Below are positions 9,100-21,000 of a DNA stretch of 64,000 nt, piece by piece. A program made the position numbers and the translations under genes. Location of the stretch: assembly GCF_029338375.1 (NCBI RefSeq), contig NZ_CP119807.1, forward strand, positions 1-64,000, written 5' to 3'. This stretch comes from Halorussus lipolyticus (lineage in GTDB: Archaea > Halobacteriota > Halobacteria > Halobacteriales > Haladaptataceae). Numbering within the stretch: the first letter of the stretch is position 1; each line of letters starts with the position of its first letter. The notes beneath the pieces are model-generated. The model was not told where the DNA came from and made no database searches. It worked only from the letters and a program-made list of their open reading frames with translations.

Positions 9100-11187
9100 C
9101 TACGTCGTTATGAGATGGTCGGTAGAAGGCTCAAAGACTTCTCCTTTCTGCTTGAGTTTGTCTATTTCGTGTTCAGCCTTCGATTGCTCCATGCCAATTT
9201 CGCTGGCACGCGCCATTACTTCGTCAACTGGCACGCCCCTCTCGTAGTCATCTTCCATATCGGCGATAAGATGTTTTAGACTCTTAATCCGGTCACGCTG
9301 GCTTTTCGCAGTTCCAGTTTCAACTACGTCGGCGTCGAACTGTCCCGTCTCGGGGTCAACGCCGAGGTCTTGCAGACACGAACGCGTAATCTCAACTGCG
9401 CGCTCGGCGTCCTGCACTTCCACCTCGTCCGACAGGCGAACGCGGGCGCTCGCCTCCGCCAGTCGAACCAGAGCCTCCAGCTTCCGCGCAGTCACGGGCA
9501 CAGGAGCGTCCTCGTCAGCCCCTTTGTTCCGGAGGTCCACGTAGAAGTCTCGAATCGTCTCCATCGCGTCGTCGGTCATCGTCGGGAAGCAGTTCCGGCA
9601 GGCGTAGGCGATGTGCTTCCGGAGGAGTTCCGCGTCGATTTCGGGTACGACCGTCTCAACCGCGTCTTCTACGTCCGACTCGGAGATGTTCGGCGTACTC
9701 ATCTCTGACCGTTGGGTATGCAGTTCACCCGCGTAGTTCGCCTGCAAGACGTGTTCAGCAAGCTGTTTGTCGTCCTCTTCGTCGGGTTGGTCGGTGACGG
9801 TGAACAGGAGGTCGAACTGCGAAATCAAGCCGGGTTCAAGGTCCACCTGCTCGCCGATGGGTTCGTACTGGTCGAACCGGCCGTACTTGGGATTGGCCGC
9901 TACGAGGACCGCCGCCCGCGCGTTCAACGTCGTCTGGACCGACGCCTTGCTTATCTCGACAATCTGGTCTTCAAGGACGGTTTCGAGTGCCTCGTGTTCG
10001 TCAGCGGAGAACTTATCGAGGTCGTCGAGTCGCGCAACACCCTTGTCTGCGAGTGGGAGCGCGCCAGCTTCGACTGTCCACCGTTCTTGGCCACCGGTGC
10101 GCTCCATCGACGCCGTAAGCCCGACTGAGGAGCTTCCAGTGCCAGAGACCGAGACGGTCCGGGGCGCGAGGCGGCCCGCGTAGTCGAGTAGGCGACTTTT
10201 CGCCGTGCCGGGGTCGCCGATAAGCCCGACGTGGAGGTCGCCCCGAATCCGTGAGTCATCGGGGAGGTGCTTGGTGACGCCCGCGAACAGTTGCAGGATG
10301 ATGGCCAGTTTCTGTTGCTCGTAGCCGTAGACCGTCGGCGCGTAGGAGTCAACCATTGCCTCGTAGAGGTCGGTGCGCTGGCTGAGTTCCACTATCTCTT
10401 TCTTGTCTTCGTCGATGAGGTCAAGGTCGAGATACCGACCGTCCGTGCTGGTGATGGATATGCCATCGAGGTACTTGTCAGGAAGCGTCGCGTCGGTGCG
10501 CTCGCCCTCGCCGAGCAGGCGGAGAACGCCCGTGACGGTCACGGTGTCACCCGGTGTGACCGTCCTGGTGATATCGTCCTCGATGTAGACCTCGATGCTC
10601 ACGCCGTCGTCGGCCGTCGCGTCTGTCGGGCGCTGTTTCACGACGAGCGTCTGGGCGTCTACGAACTCCGACTGGTCGTAGTTGATCTCGAACGGCCCCT
10701 GTCGCTCGCATCCTTGGCACTCGTGGGGTTCCTTTCGGCCGCCACTCCCGCTCTGGGGAATGAAGGTCAGCGTCCCGCATCGCTGTCACTCGAAGGCCCC
10801 TTCTTGGAGTTCGCTTCGGACCTCCAAGGCGCGCTCAACGGTGCCCTCAACCGCGACGAGCGTGTTGACGTGCCGGGACCGAATGTCGCGGATATTCGTC
10901 GTCTCGCCGAGGTTCTGGACACGGACGTGTGCCTGCCCGAGGCTCACGTCCACCGGGAGGTCGTAGAGGCGGAGGGCCTCCTCGGCATACTCCTGTAGCT
11001 GTTCGGGTTGGGAGAGGTAGTCGTCGGCGAGGTCCGAATCGTAGCGATAGAGGTCGGTCCAGTCGATGTAGAGCGACCGCTGTTCGTTAGGGTAGTTCTG
11101 GGCGAGTTGCCCGATTTCGTCGCTGTAGTACCGCCGGTAGAACTGTTCAAAGTGGTCGATAAGTTCGGTGTCTACCGCTCGTGCCAT
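9100..11187 (-). pseudogene. mcm: MCM replicative helicase interrupted by one in-frame UGA
   Basis: A plasmid-type minichromosome maintenance helicase of about 695 codons, the usual length. N-terminal domain: IDHFEQFYRRYYSDEIGQL and following. The zinc-binding region follows, reading CGTLTFIPQSGSGG and HECQGCERQG. The AAA+ domain has Walker A GDPGTAKSRLL near residue 325, a Walker B-like VARLDDLDKF near 382, and sensor/arginine-finger sequence LISQFDLLFTVTD. A winged-helix tail closes the protein. The reading frame is continuous except for codon 134 (10786-10788), which is TGA exactly where the first zinc-finger Cys (TGC) is expected (EGAFE-stop-QRCG). Restart could occur at GTG 10641, giving a helicase lacking its N-terminal domain. 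Most likely a recent nonsense mutation or a sequencing error. Confidence 0.85.
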
Positions 11188-11278
11188 CCTGCGGGGGAAG
11201 TGTCCCCACGGCTATAATTGTTCGTAAAGTTGGAGGAAAGTGGCTTAATTGGTCTACGACCACCTTCTCTCGAATGCG

Positions 11279-11515
11279 ATGGAGATTGAATCGGCGCTCG
11301 GGTACGAGGTCGAGTAGTGCGGCCCTAACGACGAAGGCTCACTTGAGACAGAGTACGCCCGGATTCAACATCTGCATCCGAACTCGGCGACCTACCGGCA
11401 CGTCTCCGAAGCGCCCGAGGAGTACCTTGATTGGATGGTAGACCATGGGGAGCGATTCGCCGAGACGTTCGATGAGCCGCTAGAGGAGGCCCTGATAACT
11501 AGCTTCAACGAATAG
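11279..11515 (+). pseudogene. small acidic ORF with in-frame stop
   Basis: From ATG 11279 the frame reads MEIESALGYEVE, then TAG, then runs on in frame through YARIQHLHPNSATYRHVSEA and EEYLDWMVDHGERFAETF to a final TAG at 11513. The residue composition is haloarchaeal-like and codon use is plausible. It lies divergent from the MCM gene. I recognise no domain. It may be a decayed plasmid gene. Confidence 0.4.
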
Positions 11516-11795
11516 GGACCTCAGCGACACCACCCTTATTCTGTGGTTGCCGTAGGATACATCGTCCCCCCGACCGAATACCTTGATGTACGTCGCCCGG
11601 TCAGATGTCTTCTAATTAGAGCGCATCAATGTCTGAATCAAAGGGACGAAGTAGTGTCCTATGCGATATTATGAGGCTTGAGTACGCCACGTATGTCCCC
11701 CACATTTACTACAGTGCCTGTAATAATAAATTTGTACAGCCATTTTAGTCGGATAGAGAGTATGGGATGAGTAAGTTTCTTCATGGTTAAACGAG

Positions 11796-12518
11796 TTAAA
11801 TATCAAGAAAGCTCGCTATCTCGTCTGCTTCTTGTTTATACGAAAGTGGAGAATTAGTAGTTACAAGTAATATATAGTTCTTTGTGATTTTTTCCACCTT
11901 CCAAGCAGGGGCAGAAAGAAGCTTTTCTTCGCCCACTTGGGATATCATTTCGCTAGTGAACAGATTAATCCAAAAGATTCCGGGAATCCGTCCATCATCT
12001 AGCGCTTGTTGTGCAATGCTCTCCCCGCTATTACGTTCGCCATAAAGCGAACCAAATGCGTACTTTGGTTTCAAATATTTTATTAAGCGACACACAAGAT
12101 CCAGAAACCATAATACTCGATCTATCGGAGTAGACCCTCCTTTACCGTGGTCTTTGAATTGGGATGACCAGATTTTGAGGGATATATGATTAGTCGCAGG
12201 AAACACCGAGGTGTCTAAATTCACTTCAACATCTACTCGGATATCTTCATACCATAGTTCTAAACCGCCTTTCTGAGCAGAAGCGATCCTGTTGAAAGCC
12301 TGTTCTGTATTAATTATCTGTGTAGGGTCCTTAAAGTCTGGAGGCTGATATTTACAGGTATCTTCTTGACCATCTTGTTGTGTAGAACAACCTATCTCTA
12401 GATAGCAGTTAAGTAGATTCTCAAGAGGTTTTTTTCCAATACCTCTGTCAAAAAGAAACCAAACCTCAATCATGTCATCAATTACAGAAACACTCATCTC
12501 AGGCTTTATCGAGGTCAT
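11796..12518 (-). CDS. immunity-type protein for the orphan toxin end (Imm2)
   Basis: A 240-residue cytoplasmic-looking protein with no signal peptide. Its start overlaps the end of the orphan toxin cassette by 20 bases, the usual coupling of toxin and antidote. The C-terminal block VGEEKLLSAPAWKVEKITKN, then ILLVTTNSPLSYKQ, parallels the end of the immunity gene at 55013-55705 (IGRRKILSAPTERTVEF, then VMLVATSGPLQDG). So the two are distant homologues even though their toxins differ. The gene is more AT-rich than its surroundings, as is common for immunity genes. Function as the antitoxin of the adjacent nuclease end is inferred from position. Confidence 0.72.
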   Translation of the reverse strand: MTSIKPEMSVSVIDDMIEVWFLFDRGIGKKPLENLLNCYLEIGCSTQQDGQEDTCKYQPPDFKDPTQIINTEQAFNRIASAQKGGLELWYEDIRVDVEVNLDTSVFPATNHISLKIWSSQFKDHGKGGSTPIDRVLWFLDLVCRLIKYLKPKYAFGSLYGERNSGESIAQQALDDGRIPGIFWINLFTSEMISQVGEEKLLSAPAWKVEKITKNYILLVTTNSPLSYKQEADEIASFLDI

Positions 12519-14285
12519 CCTTAATCTTGATTTCTATGCTCACACCGTATTCTTCTTTCGCTTTTTCTTCCATCCCTTCTAAGAATTCTGTTTTTCTTTT
12601 ATCCCCCACATGTAATTCTCTTACCATGTATGTTATTGTATTCCCATCCATGGATTTATAGCTAGTACTCGCTCCTATTTTCTTTTTTACATCTTTGAAT
12701 TGGCTCACACCTAATTGATCCCATTCTTTGTCTTTGATTTCAATAACACCACCATTATTAAGCACTATATCTAGCTCGCCTTTTTCACCAGAACTACCAA
12801 CCTTAGCACTCAGTCGATCAATTCGGTCCGTTCCGACTTCAACAGCAACCCTTGCTTCGTACATAGGACCGCCTACGTCATCTTGTCTGGCAATATCTTG
12901 AACTATGCTTTCAGATCCACTTTCATGTCTAATAGAGATATAATCGGTAGCAAACTGCTCAATCTTTCCAACAGAAACATCTCCTTCTGAGAGTTCTTGA
13001 GCGAGATTACTTCGCGCCTCTCGCGAATACTCGGTGTTTATTTCTAATATCTTTTCAAGACGACTATTCCTAATTCTAACGATTAAATTAACTCCCTCGC
13101 CGCCAGCGTCTTCCAACAGTCGTGTCGCTTCTGTTCTCTTGGCAGATTCTAGTGAATCAAAGCGCTGGATGGCTTTTTGAGCATCATCCGTGGAAACCTC
13201 AAGAGTGTCAGACCGCCATGCTTCGACAATGGCGTCCTGAGCATCGTTGTCGATTTTGACCAGTCGCTCGAACGCATTAGAGTCAAGCTTGACAGCTAAT
13301 CTAAGTCCTGCTGGCCCGGTTTCAGCAACAAACCGTTCTGCGGCCGTCTCACTCACGCTTGTATCATCGATTTTCTTGTAGAACGGGCCAAGCCCCACAT
13401 CGGCTTGACCAACTGCTTCCGCGTAGTCTTGGAGTTCCTCCTCACTGAGTTGATTACAGCCATCGCCGGCCCGCCTGAATGTCCCGATGCTACACGTCTT
13501 TCGGAACATCCGCTGGATACTCTCGCTGTCCATCCGGCGTAACGTATCAGCCCCATCCTTGCCATTTCGTGCGAGGAATCGCGTCATCCGCTTTTGCTCA
13601 GCCCCCGATAAGTCGGCGGTATCGACCTCAGCCTGTCGCTGCAGTTTCCACAACCGATAGGCGGCTCCCGCCGATTTCGCCCGCCGGAGAACCGGCCCGG
13701 AAGCCTTCCCGCCAGCACGTGCCAGTCCTGTCGCCACGCGAGCTTTCCCGCGGTCGTAGGGTGCTTTCACCCGCATCGCCGTCTTGCCCGCTTTCGTCGA
13801 CTTGGCGAAGTCGGTGATTGTATCGGCGTACTTCGAGGTTTTGGCGCTTTGGTGGCCTGCGCGCCGACGAGTGCTTTGGCGATGAACGCGACGGTGTAGC
13901 CTGCCCACCAGTTGTACCGGAAGTCGTCGTAGAGCGCCGTCCCCTTCTCGTAGGGATTGTTAGTCTCCTGTTTGTTCTGCAAGTTCTCGCCCATCGCCTC
14001 GATCATCATCGAGACGATGCCGAGTCCCGACTCATCCACCAGTTCGATGAGTTCCCCGAGGCTCTCGACAAAGCCTAACGGGTCTCGAACGAACGACAGC
14101 AACGACTTGACGGTGCCGCCCACGCCAGCTGAGAATCCGGAGAATCGGCCGAGTTTCCGGGCGACCGGCGAAAGATAGATGTTGTCGGCGTCGAGTTCGC
14201 CGGCGAGTCGCCCGAGCGCGTTCGCCCGCCGAATCGCGGTTTTCGTTTTGGTATTGCCATGGCTGTCGGTCGCCGACACATCCAC
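12499..14285 (-). pseudogene. orphan polymorphic-toxin C-terminal cassette, PD-(D/E)XK-type nuclease, frameshifted
   Basis: A promoterless toxin end lacking signal peptide, linker and calcium repeats. It begins at the conserved pre-toxin block (MDVSATDSHGNTKTKTAIRR, then the helix GETLQNKQ-like NLQNKQETNNPYEKGT and WWAGYTVAFIAKALVG). It shares near-identical runs with the large toxin upstream (KAPYDRGKARVATGLA, GPVLRRAKSAGA). The frame breaks near 13835; the continuation reads KTSKYADTITDFAKSTKAGK. The final domain has a nuclease-like pattern: Glu in YEARVAVEVG, Asp in GELDIVL, and E-x-K in GVIEIKDKEW. It differs from the end of the large toxin. It would be expressed only if recombined onto the full-length gene. 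A toxic product is prevented by the frameshift, unless translation starts after it. Confidence 0.8.
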
Positions 14286-14380
14286 ATTCGCGCCTGCGAA
14301 TTCGTCGCCAGCGAGTTCGAGGCTATCTTGACGGTCTATGTGATGTCACGGTCGAACCTAATTGAAGGGATATAAGCCGG

Positions 14381-15013
14381 TTAGCTGTCGCGGTTAAATT
14401 CCGCAGATGCAAGGAAGTCGGCAGTTATCGGTGGCTCCCAACCGCCTTCGGTCCATGGTTCCGCAGAGGGGATAACGACGATACGGCCATCGTCAAGTTC
14501 GGCGGTATACCATGGTGAGGGAGTACCCAATCCGTCAACGACACCCAAATCATCCAGGATTGCTTTTGTATACACGCCAATGTATGGAACATCCTCAACG
14601 GAATCGGTGACCTGGGCGGTTTCTGGGCGTACTGACACACCCGGTGTTATAAACACCGGAGCATAGTCTGCATTGAGCGCACTTGCAACTCGACAAACCA
14701 ACTCGAAAATCACGTCCATGCGACGTTGGTAAGTTGCGTCCTCGGACACGTACGACGGGTCAATTCTCTTCCCAAGCCCGATACTGAGTGGGGGTTCAGC
14801 TGGGTCTCGGTCGTTGTTCAGGTTAAATTTAAGATTAAGATCCCACCCGTTAAACGGGACATTTATATTGTGGAATTGGACGCCATCAACTTCTGACTGT
14901 CTCTCGGCGACATTTTCGGTCTCGAATCCGATGCTATTGCAGATATCAAGAGTCGTTTCGATGATAGCGTCCGGCATATCAGATGTGTAGAATGCTGCAA
15001 CTGTCGTCGGCAT
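14381..15013 (-). CDS. immunity-type protein for the large toxin (Imm1)
   Basis: A 210-residue acidic protein starting one base after the toxin stop. This tight spacing is that of toxin-immunity pairs. No signal peptide or membrane helix is visible, so it would act in the cytoplasm. The central part (MDVIFELVCRVASALNADYA) has the same placement as LDLVCRLIKYLKPKYAFGS in the Imm2 gene at 11796-12518 and FVDLCAGVFQRVNLPYGSF in the one at 55013-55705. This suggests one fold diverged to match three different toxin ends. The specific partner is inferred to be the C-terminal nuclease-like domain of the gene directly upstream. Confidence 0.72.
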   Translation of the reverse strand: MPTTVAAFYTSDMPDAIIETTLDICNSIGFETENVAERQSEVDGVQFHNINVPFNGWDLNLKFNLNNDRDPAEPPLSIGLGKRIDPSYVSEDATYQRRMDVIFELVCRVASALNADYAPVFITPGVSVRPETAQVTDSVEDVPYIGVYTKAILDDLGVVDGLGTPSPWYTAELDDGRIVVIPSAEPWTEGGWEPPITADFLASAEFNRDS

Positions 15014-15014
15014 A

Positions 15015-18000
15015 TCAGAGATTTATTTCATCGTAGGTACTAATCTCTATCGTAATATCCGAGTCCATTCCTTTTGAGCTGAGGCGGCTTCTTACACGGC
15101 TAGGAACATCCTTGAGAGAGTTTTTATATTGCTCGTAGAATGATTCCGTAGTCACCACGACGATTTCATCTTCGCCAGCGGCTGCCTGAGCTACCAATTT
15201 ATTTACTAGACCATCTATTTCTTCATCTACGAGGAATGGACTATATCCATCAGGATCATAATGCTTCGATTCGATTGCAGGAGATTCAAGTATTTTGCCA
15301 TCGACCTCAACGGACTCTGTACTATAGACGTCTACTTCACTATCGTCATTTTCGAGATTATCTGGCACTTTTGATTTAGGGATCCGGCGACCGATTTCCA
15401 CGTCCTCTGGGTCAATATTACTGTTGTCTATCAAATCATCGGTGATTTGACTTTCGCCAGCGATTTGACCATAGCCTTGTTCAGGCTTTCCGAAATAGCT
15501 CCCGACAAGGTCGTCGTATCCGTCAATGTCTTCGCCAGCTAGTGAGCCGAGTGTTTTCATGACGTCGTTACGGTCACTACCGGGCCCGACATCAACATCT
15601 TCACCTGCCTGTATTGCTTTGGAGAGTTTCTGTATATCTTCTTGCTCAATTCCGTCAACACGCCATATCTTAAACACGGCCTGTAGCGCATCATTATCAG
15701 TATCAACCGCTCGTGTCAATCGAACCGCCGTAGGGCCGTTTTCTGCGATGAACTCCTGAATTTCATCTACCTCGACCTCATCTGAGGTCTTCCGTTCGAC
15801 AGTAGACAGGTACTCGCCGATATCATCCCCAGCAATGCCCGACTCTATGATCACGTTCTCGAAATCACGCTGTTCGGCCGGGGAGAGCTTAGTACAGTCA
15901 TCGCCACCGGCACGCCGGAACGTGCTGACGGTAGCACATGGCTTTCCAAATAGTGCCTTAATATCATCGCGGTCCATCTCCTGCACCTTTGCCGCCCCAT
16001 CCTCACCATGACGCGCAAGGAAGGTACTCAGTCGGTTGCGCTCCGTCTCTGAGAGATCCTGTACGTCTACGTCGGCTTTCCGTTGCAACTTCCACAACCG
16101 ATAGGTTGCCCCAGCAGATTTTGCCCGCCGAAGAACCGGCCCGGCGGCCTTCCCGCCTGCCTGCGCCAGTCCCGTTGCTACTCGCGCTTTCCCGCGGTCG
16201 TAGGGCGCTTTTATCCGCATTGCGGTCTTCCCGGCACGCGTGGCCTTCGCAAAGTCCTCCATCTTCTTGACGTACTTCGTACTTCTGACGGCCTTTGTTG
16301 CGGAACCACCGTAGAGAGCCTTCGTAATAAACGCAATCGAGTACCCTGCGTACCACACACGTCGGTACTCCCCGTAACTCTCAGTTCCTTCTGCATACGG
16401 ATTATTTGTTTTTTGCTTATTTTGAAGGCTAGAAACGAACGCATCAATAAACATGTCGAGTAGACCAGATTTGTCGAGTAGAGCGATGAGCTTAGCGAAG
16501 CCCTCGACAAATCCTAATGGATTCTCGGCAAATTGAAGGATGGATTGAATACTGCTTCCGATACTAGCTTGGAAGCCGGAACAAGCACCATAACCCCTCA
16601 CCACCGAATTATTGAAATGATTATATTTCCCAGTCCAGCGTTTGGCAGTCTGGCCGCACTCGTTTGAACGACGGACCGCAGTAACAGATTCTTTATTCCC
16701 ATGGGTGTCAGTCGCCGAGACTTTGATTTCGATGCCACTTAGACGACCGCCATCTACCGAAAGCCGGTCAGGTGTAGTAGTGAACGACCCATCGTGTCGA
16801 CTAAATAGGTCGTCAGGCGATGCTCGATACCGTGTTTTGCCGTTCTTCGTGACTTTTGTTTTCTTGACACCACCGCCGTCGAAAACGAAGTACTCAACGA
16901 CATACTTGAGTTCACCAGAACTATAATTAGCGATGGTACCGTATCGCTTGAGTCGAATGTCCGGGCCACGGTAGTCGTGGAGCGTGGGGTCCTGACCGAT
17001 TGCCTGCTCGCGGCCGTCAAGGCGACCATCGCCGTCGCTATCCGGGTCACGTGGATTAGTCTTGTACAGCCACTCTTGACGGTCGTTCAGTCCGTCGTCG
17101 TCGGTGTCGTACTTTAGCGGGTCACTGTCGACCGTCTTGGTAGTGAGATGCTCTTGCTTGTCCGACGGCCATTGCCCGTTGAGGTACTTGCGCGAGGCGT
17201 CCGGGTCTCGCGTGACCGCCATCTGGAAAGTTCCGCGGACCTCTTGACGGTCGGTCAGGCCGTCGTGGTCGGTGTCCCGCACCGTCGGATTACTGATGAG
17301 TTTCGTGTACTCGTGGCCGTGGACTTTCGTGCGCTCGCCGATTTCGTAGCTATCCGAGAGGCCGTCGCCGTCGGTGTCGGCGAGATACGGGTCGGTGTCG
17401 AGACACTGGCCAGAGCCGTCGCGCAGTCCGCAACTCGGGCGCTCGATGGCGTCATAAATCGTGTCCCCGTCGGTGTCGTACCCGATTTTCAGCGCGTCGA
17501 TCTCGAAGGTCGCCCGCCCGACCGTCTCGACTTTGACCGTGACCTCCTCGCCCGCGAACTGGGTGAGGTCGCGCTCGACCGCCTCGAAATCACCGTGGGC
17601 GTCGCCCTCCCCGCCGGGCAGAATCCCGTACAGACGCGAGGTCGTGTTGCGACCGCTGATTTGCTTCCGGTCCTCGCCGTAGACTTCGATGCGTTCGCCG
17701 TCGGGGCCGATGACGACGAGTTGGGCGACCGACCGCTTGCTGATGGCCTCGGCTTTAGCGATGGTGCCGAGGGTGATCGTCTCGGCGTTGCGTAACGTGA
17801 CGTTGCGTTCGAGGCTGGATTCGCGGGGACAGCCGTCGGGCTTCCAGCCGGGGAACTCCGGGCAGTCGTCGTAGAAGTTGCGGGTGTCGTCGCCGTCGTC
17901 GTCGATGGGACAACCGTCCGGCCCCATCCCCGGATCGTCGGGGCAATCGTCGTCGTAGTCGTTGTAATCGTCGTCGTCCGAGTAAATCGCACACCCGTCG

Positions 18001-21000
18001 TCGCCGAGACCGGGCGTGTTCTCGCACTCGTCGTAATAATTGATCGTGCCGTCGTCGTCGCTATCGGTCGGACAGCCGTCGCCTTCGCCGACATCGTTGT
18101 CGCAGTCGTCATGCCAGTCTCTGATGCCGTCGCTGTCGCTGTGCTTTTCACACCCGTTGTATTTTTCGCCGGGTTTGTCAGGGCAGTCGTCGTTCCGGTC
18201 GTAGACATCGTCACCGTCGGAGTCAACACGGGGGTCTTTGGTCGTGACCTCCTCTTTTTCGGTCGTAGTTGGCTCCTCAGTCGGTTCGCAATTATCAAAC
18301 GACTGAAGGCACCTCTCGTTACTCGAAACTGTTCCTGTCGTAGTCGGCGGAGTATCAGACGTAGTAGTGGTCGTCTCGTCTCCGTCGGACGTCTCGTCGT
18401 CTTTCGGAATCGTCCAGTTACGCTCGGTGAGCCGGTCAACTGACCCGACGACCGCGGTCGAATCTGTCTCGTTGCTCTCGTCGCGCTTGGTCGCGCTTAC
18501 GAGCGAGGCCTCGACGGTCTCGGCCGTCTCCATCGAGACGTTGCCGTCTTGTCGCCACTGGTCGAGGTCGCTGAAGTTGTCCGAACTCGACCACTTCGTG
18601 GGGAGCGGTTCGTCGAATTTCGCCTCCCACTGCTCGGTCGAGAGGACGGTGTACGTCGAGAAGTGCGGGGTTTCGGCCGTGACCGTATCGTTGCGGGTAT
18701 CGACCGTCGAGTTGTTGACAGGGACCAGCGTCTGGAGCGTCTCGTTGTAGCGGTACGCGCCGAGATTCGACTCGTTAGCGTTGCCGACCCGCGACTCGTT
18801 GTACGGGATGGTGATGTTCGCCGTCGAGAAGTTCGCTCCGGCCTCAAAGTCGTAGGCGGGCGACGCGCTGACGTTCTGGACGCTGTCGGTCTGCACCAGC
18901 GGCTCGGTGCTGTTGTTGATTGAGAGCGTCGCGGCGGCGTTGCCTTCGCCTGTGATATTGACCGAAACGCCGGTTTTCGAATCGGTCTTGCTGGTCGAGA
19001 ACGTCTCGTTACCGTCCAGCACGCCGTCCCCGTCGGTATCGTTGTCCAGCGGGTCGGTGCCGACCTCGTACTCGTCGGGATCAATCAATCCGTCGCTGTC
19101 GGTGTCGGGTGCGAGCGGGTCGGTGCCGTTCGCTACCTCTGCGGAGTCGTTCAGGCCGTCGAGGTCGGTGTCTGCTCGAACAGGGTTCGTACTCGCGTTC
19201 TGCTCGCGGAGGTTCGACAGCGTGTCGTTGTCGAGGTCCTCGGCGGCGTCCGAGACCGAATCGTTGTCGGTGTCGTTGCTGGCGGGGTCGAGGCCTTGGA
19301 ACCGAAGTTCGAAGCCGTCCTGCAGGCGGTCGCCGTCGGTGTCGTTGTCCAGCGGGTCGAGGCCGAAGCGGTACGCTTCGTAGACGGTTTCGCCGTCGCT
19401 GTCGAGGTCCTCTGCTCCGTCGCTGATGTTGTTCTCGGACTCGTTCTGTGCGGTTTGGGTCGCATTACTGTCAGGGTCCAGTGGGTCGGTGCCGACGACG
19501 GTCTCCTCGTAGGTGTCGGGGAGGCCGTCACCGTCGAGGCGGAGAACATCCCGGCCAGTCGTCGCGTTCGCGTCGGGATAGTCGGGTGCCCAGCGCCGGT
19601 TCGGGTCGGTCGCATGGACCTCGATGGTGTTGATTTGCTGAGTGAGGGTGAGATTCGTCTGGAAGGTGGCGACCGCGCCGGGGGTGGTTTCGGGCGTGGC
19701 GTTCACGTCGAGCGCGAGCGTGCGGTTCGCGCCGTTCAGTGAGACGACCGCGGTGAGTTCGTGGCTCCGCACGTCGAAGACCCGGCCGCGGACCGCGTGA
19801 GTGATGTTCCCTTCGTGAGGCAAGTCCCCGCGGCTGGTGATAGTGACGTTCGGGGTGGTGGCGAGGTCTAGTACGTCGAGCGCCCGCTGGGCGTGAATCC
19901 ACGCAACGCGGTACTGGCTGATGGCGGTATAGTGCTGGCTACGGTTCCGGAAGCGTTCGGCGCGCTCGACCGCCGCCTTCGCCGCGCTGATGTTCTCCTC
20001 GACTGCGGACTCGTCGAACGAGACGTTGCGCTCGCGGAGGACCTCACGGACGCGCTCGGCGTCAGCGATGGCGGTCGTGGCAAGTTGTTCGTCGGAGCGA
20101 ACGAGGAGTTTCGTGACGTTCGGCGCGAAGTGCGGTGGGGTGCTGGCCTCCTTGTCGTGTTCGAACAGGGTGGCCGAGGAGGTCCGATTGGCGTCGATGA
20201 CGTACTCTAGCGACTTGTTGAGGGCTTTGAGTGCGGCGGTGCGGTGGCGTTGGGCGGACCGGCCGGGACCGAAGAAGTCGGCTTGCTGGAGTGCGGCGAT
20301 GGCGGCCAGCCGGTAGTCGGCGGCCGAGGCGTTGTCGTGGATGGTGACGTTGACCGAGGCGTTCGCTAACGGCTTGCTCTTGTTGGCGAGCGCCGAGCGA
20401 TTGTGCGCGACGCTCGGCGGCGTCTCCGGGTTCTGCGCCCACTCCGGCGGTCCGCGGTCTTCGGGCGGCCCGGCGTCTTCGGGTGGACCGCCGCCGCCGC
20501 GGTCCTCGGGCGGGCCTCGGTCTTCGGGCGGTCCGCGGTCCTCAGGCGGGCCGGTCGTCTTGTTCCCCGGTGGGCCGGGGTCTTCCGGTGGACCAGTCGT
20601 TTTGTTACCGGGCGGACCGGGCTCCTCGGGCGGGCCGCTGGTCTTGTTTCCGGGCGGTCCTTCGGTTCCGTTTCCGGGGGGACCACCGGTCTCGTTGCCG
20701 GGTGGGTCTTGGGTCGTCTTTTGTGTGGTCGTCGGCGGGCCGCCCGGCGGCGTGGTTGTCGTTTCGGGCGGCGTCGGTGTTGCAGTCGTCTGTGTAGTGG
20801 TTTTCCCACCGCCGTTGCCGTTCCCCTTTCCGTTTCCGTTCCCATTGCCGAGTATCGACGGGAGGAGTTCGACGTCGGCGAGTGAGTCGAGGAGCGCGTC
20901 GGCGAGCGAATTGTCGGAGTCAGACTGCGATGGTGGTTCGAGGGCGGCGGTAGCGGGCGTCAGCGTCGCCGTCACAATGAGGATAGAGAACGTGACAGCG

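Noticed and set aside
10786..10788. UGA in MCM as selenocysteine
   Set aside because: Haloarchaea are not known to encode selenocysteine machinery and no insertion element is visible; mutation or error is simpler.
10267..10998. 243-codon plus-strand frame opposite MCM
   Set aside because: Shadow of the MCM gene; the minus strand has the Walker motifs.
17489..18439. 316-codon minus-strand frame rich in Thr, Arg and Ser
   Set aside because: Alternate-frame reading of the Asp/Gly calcium repeats of the large toxin.
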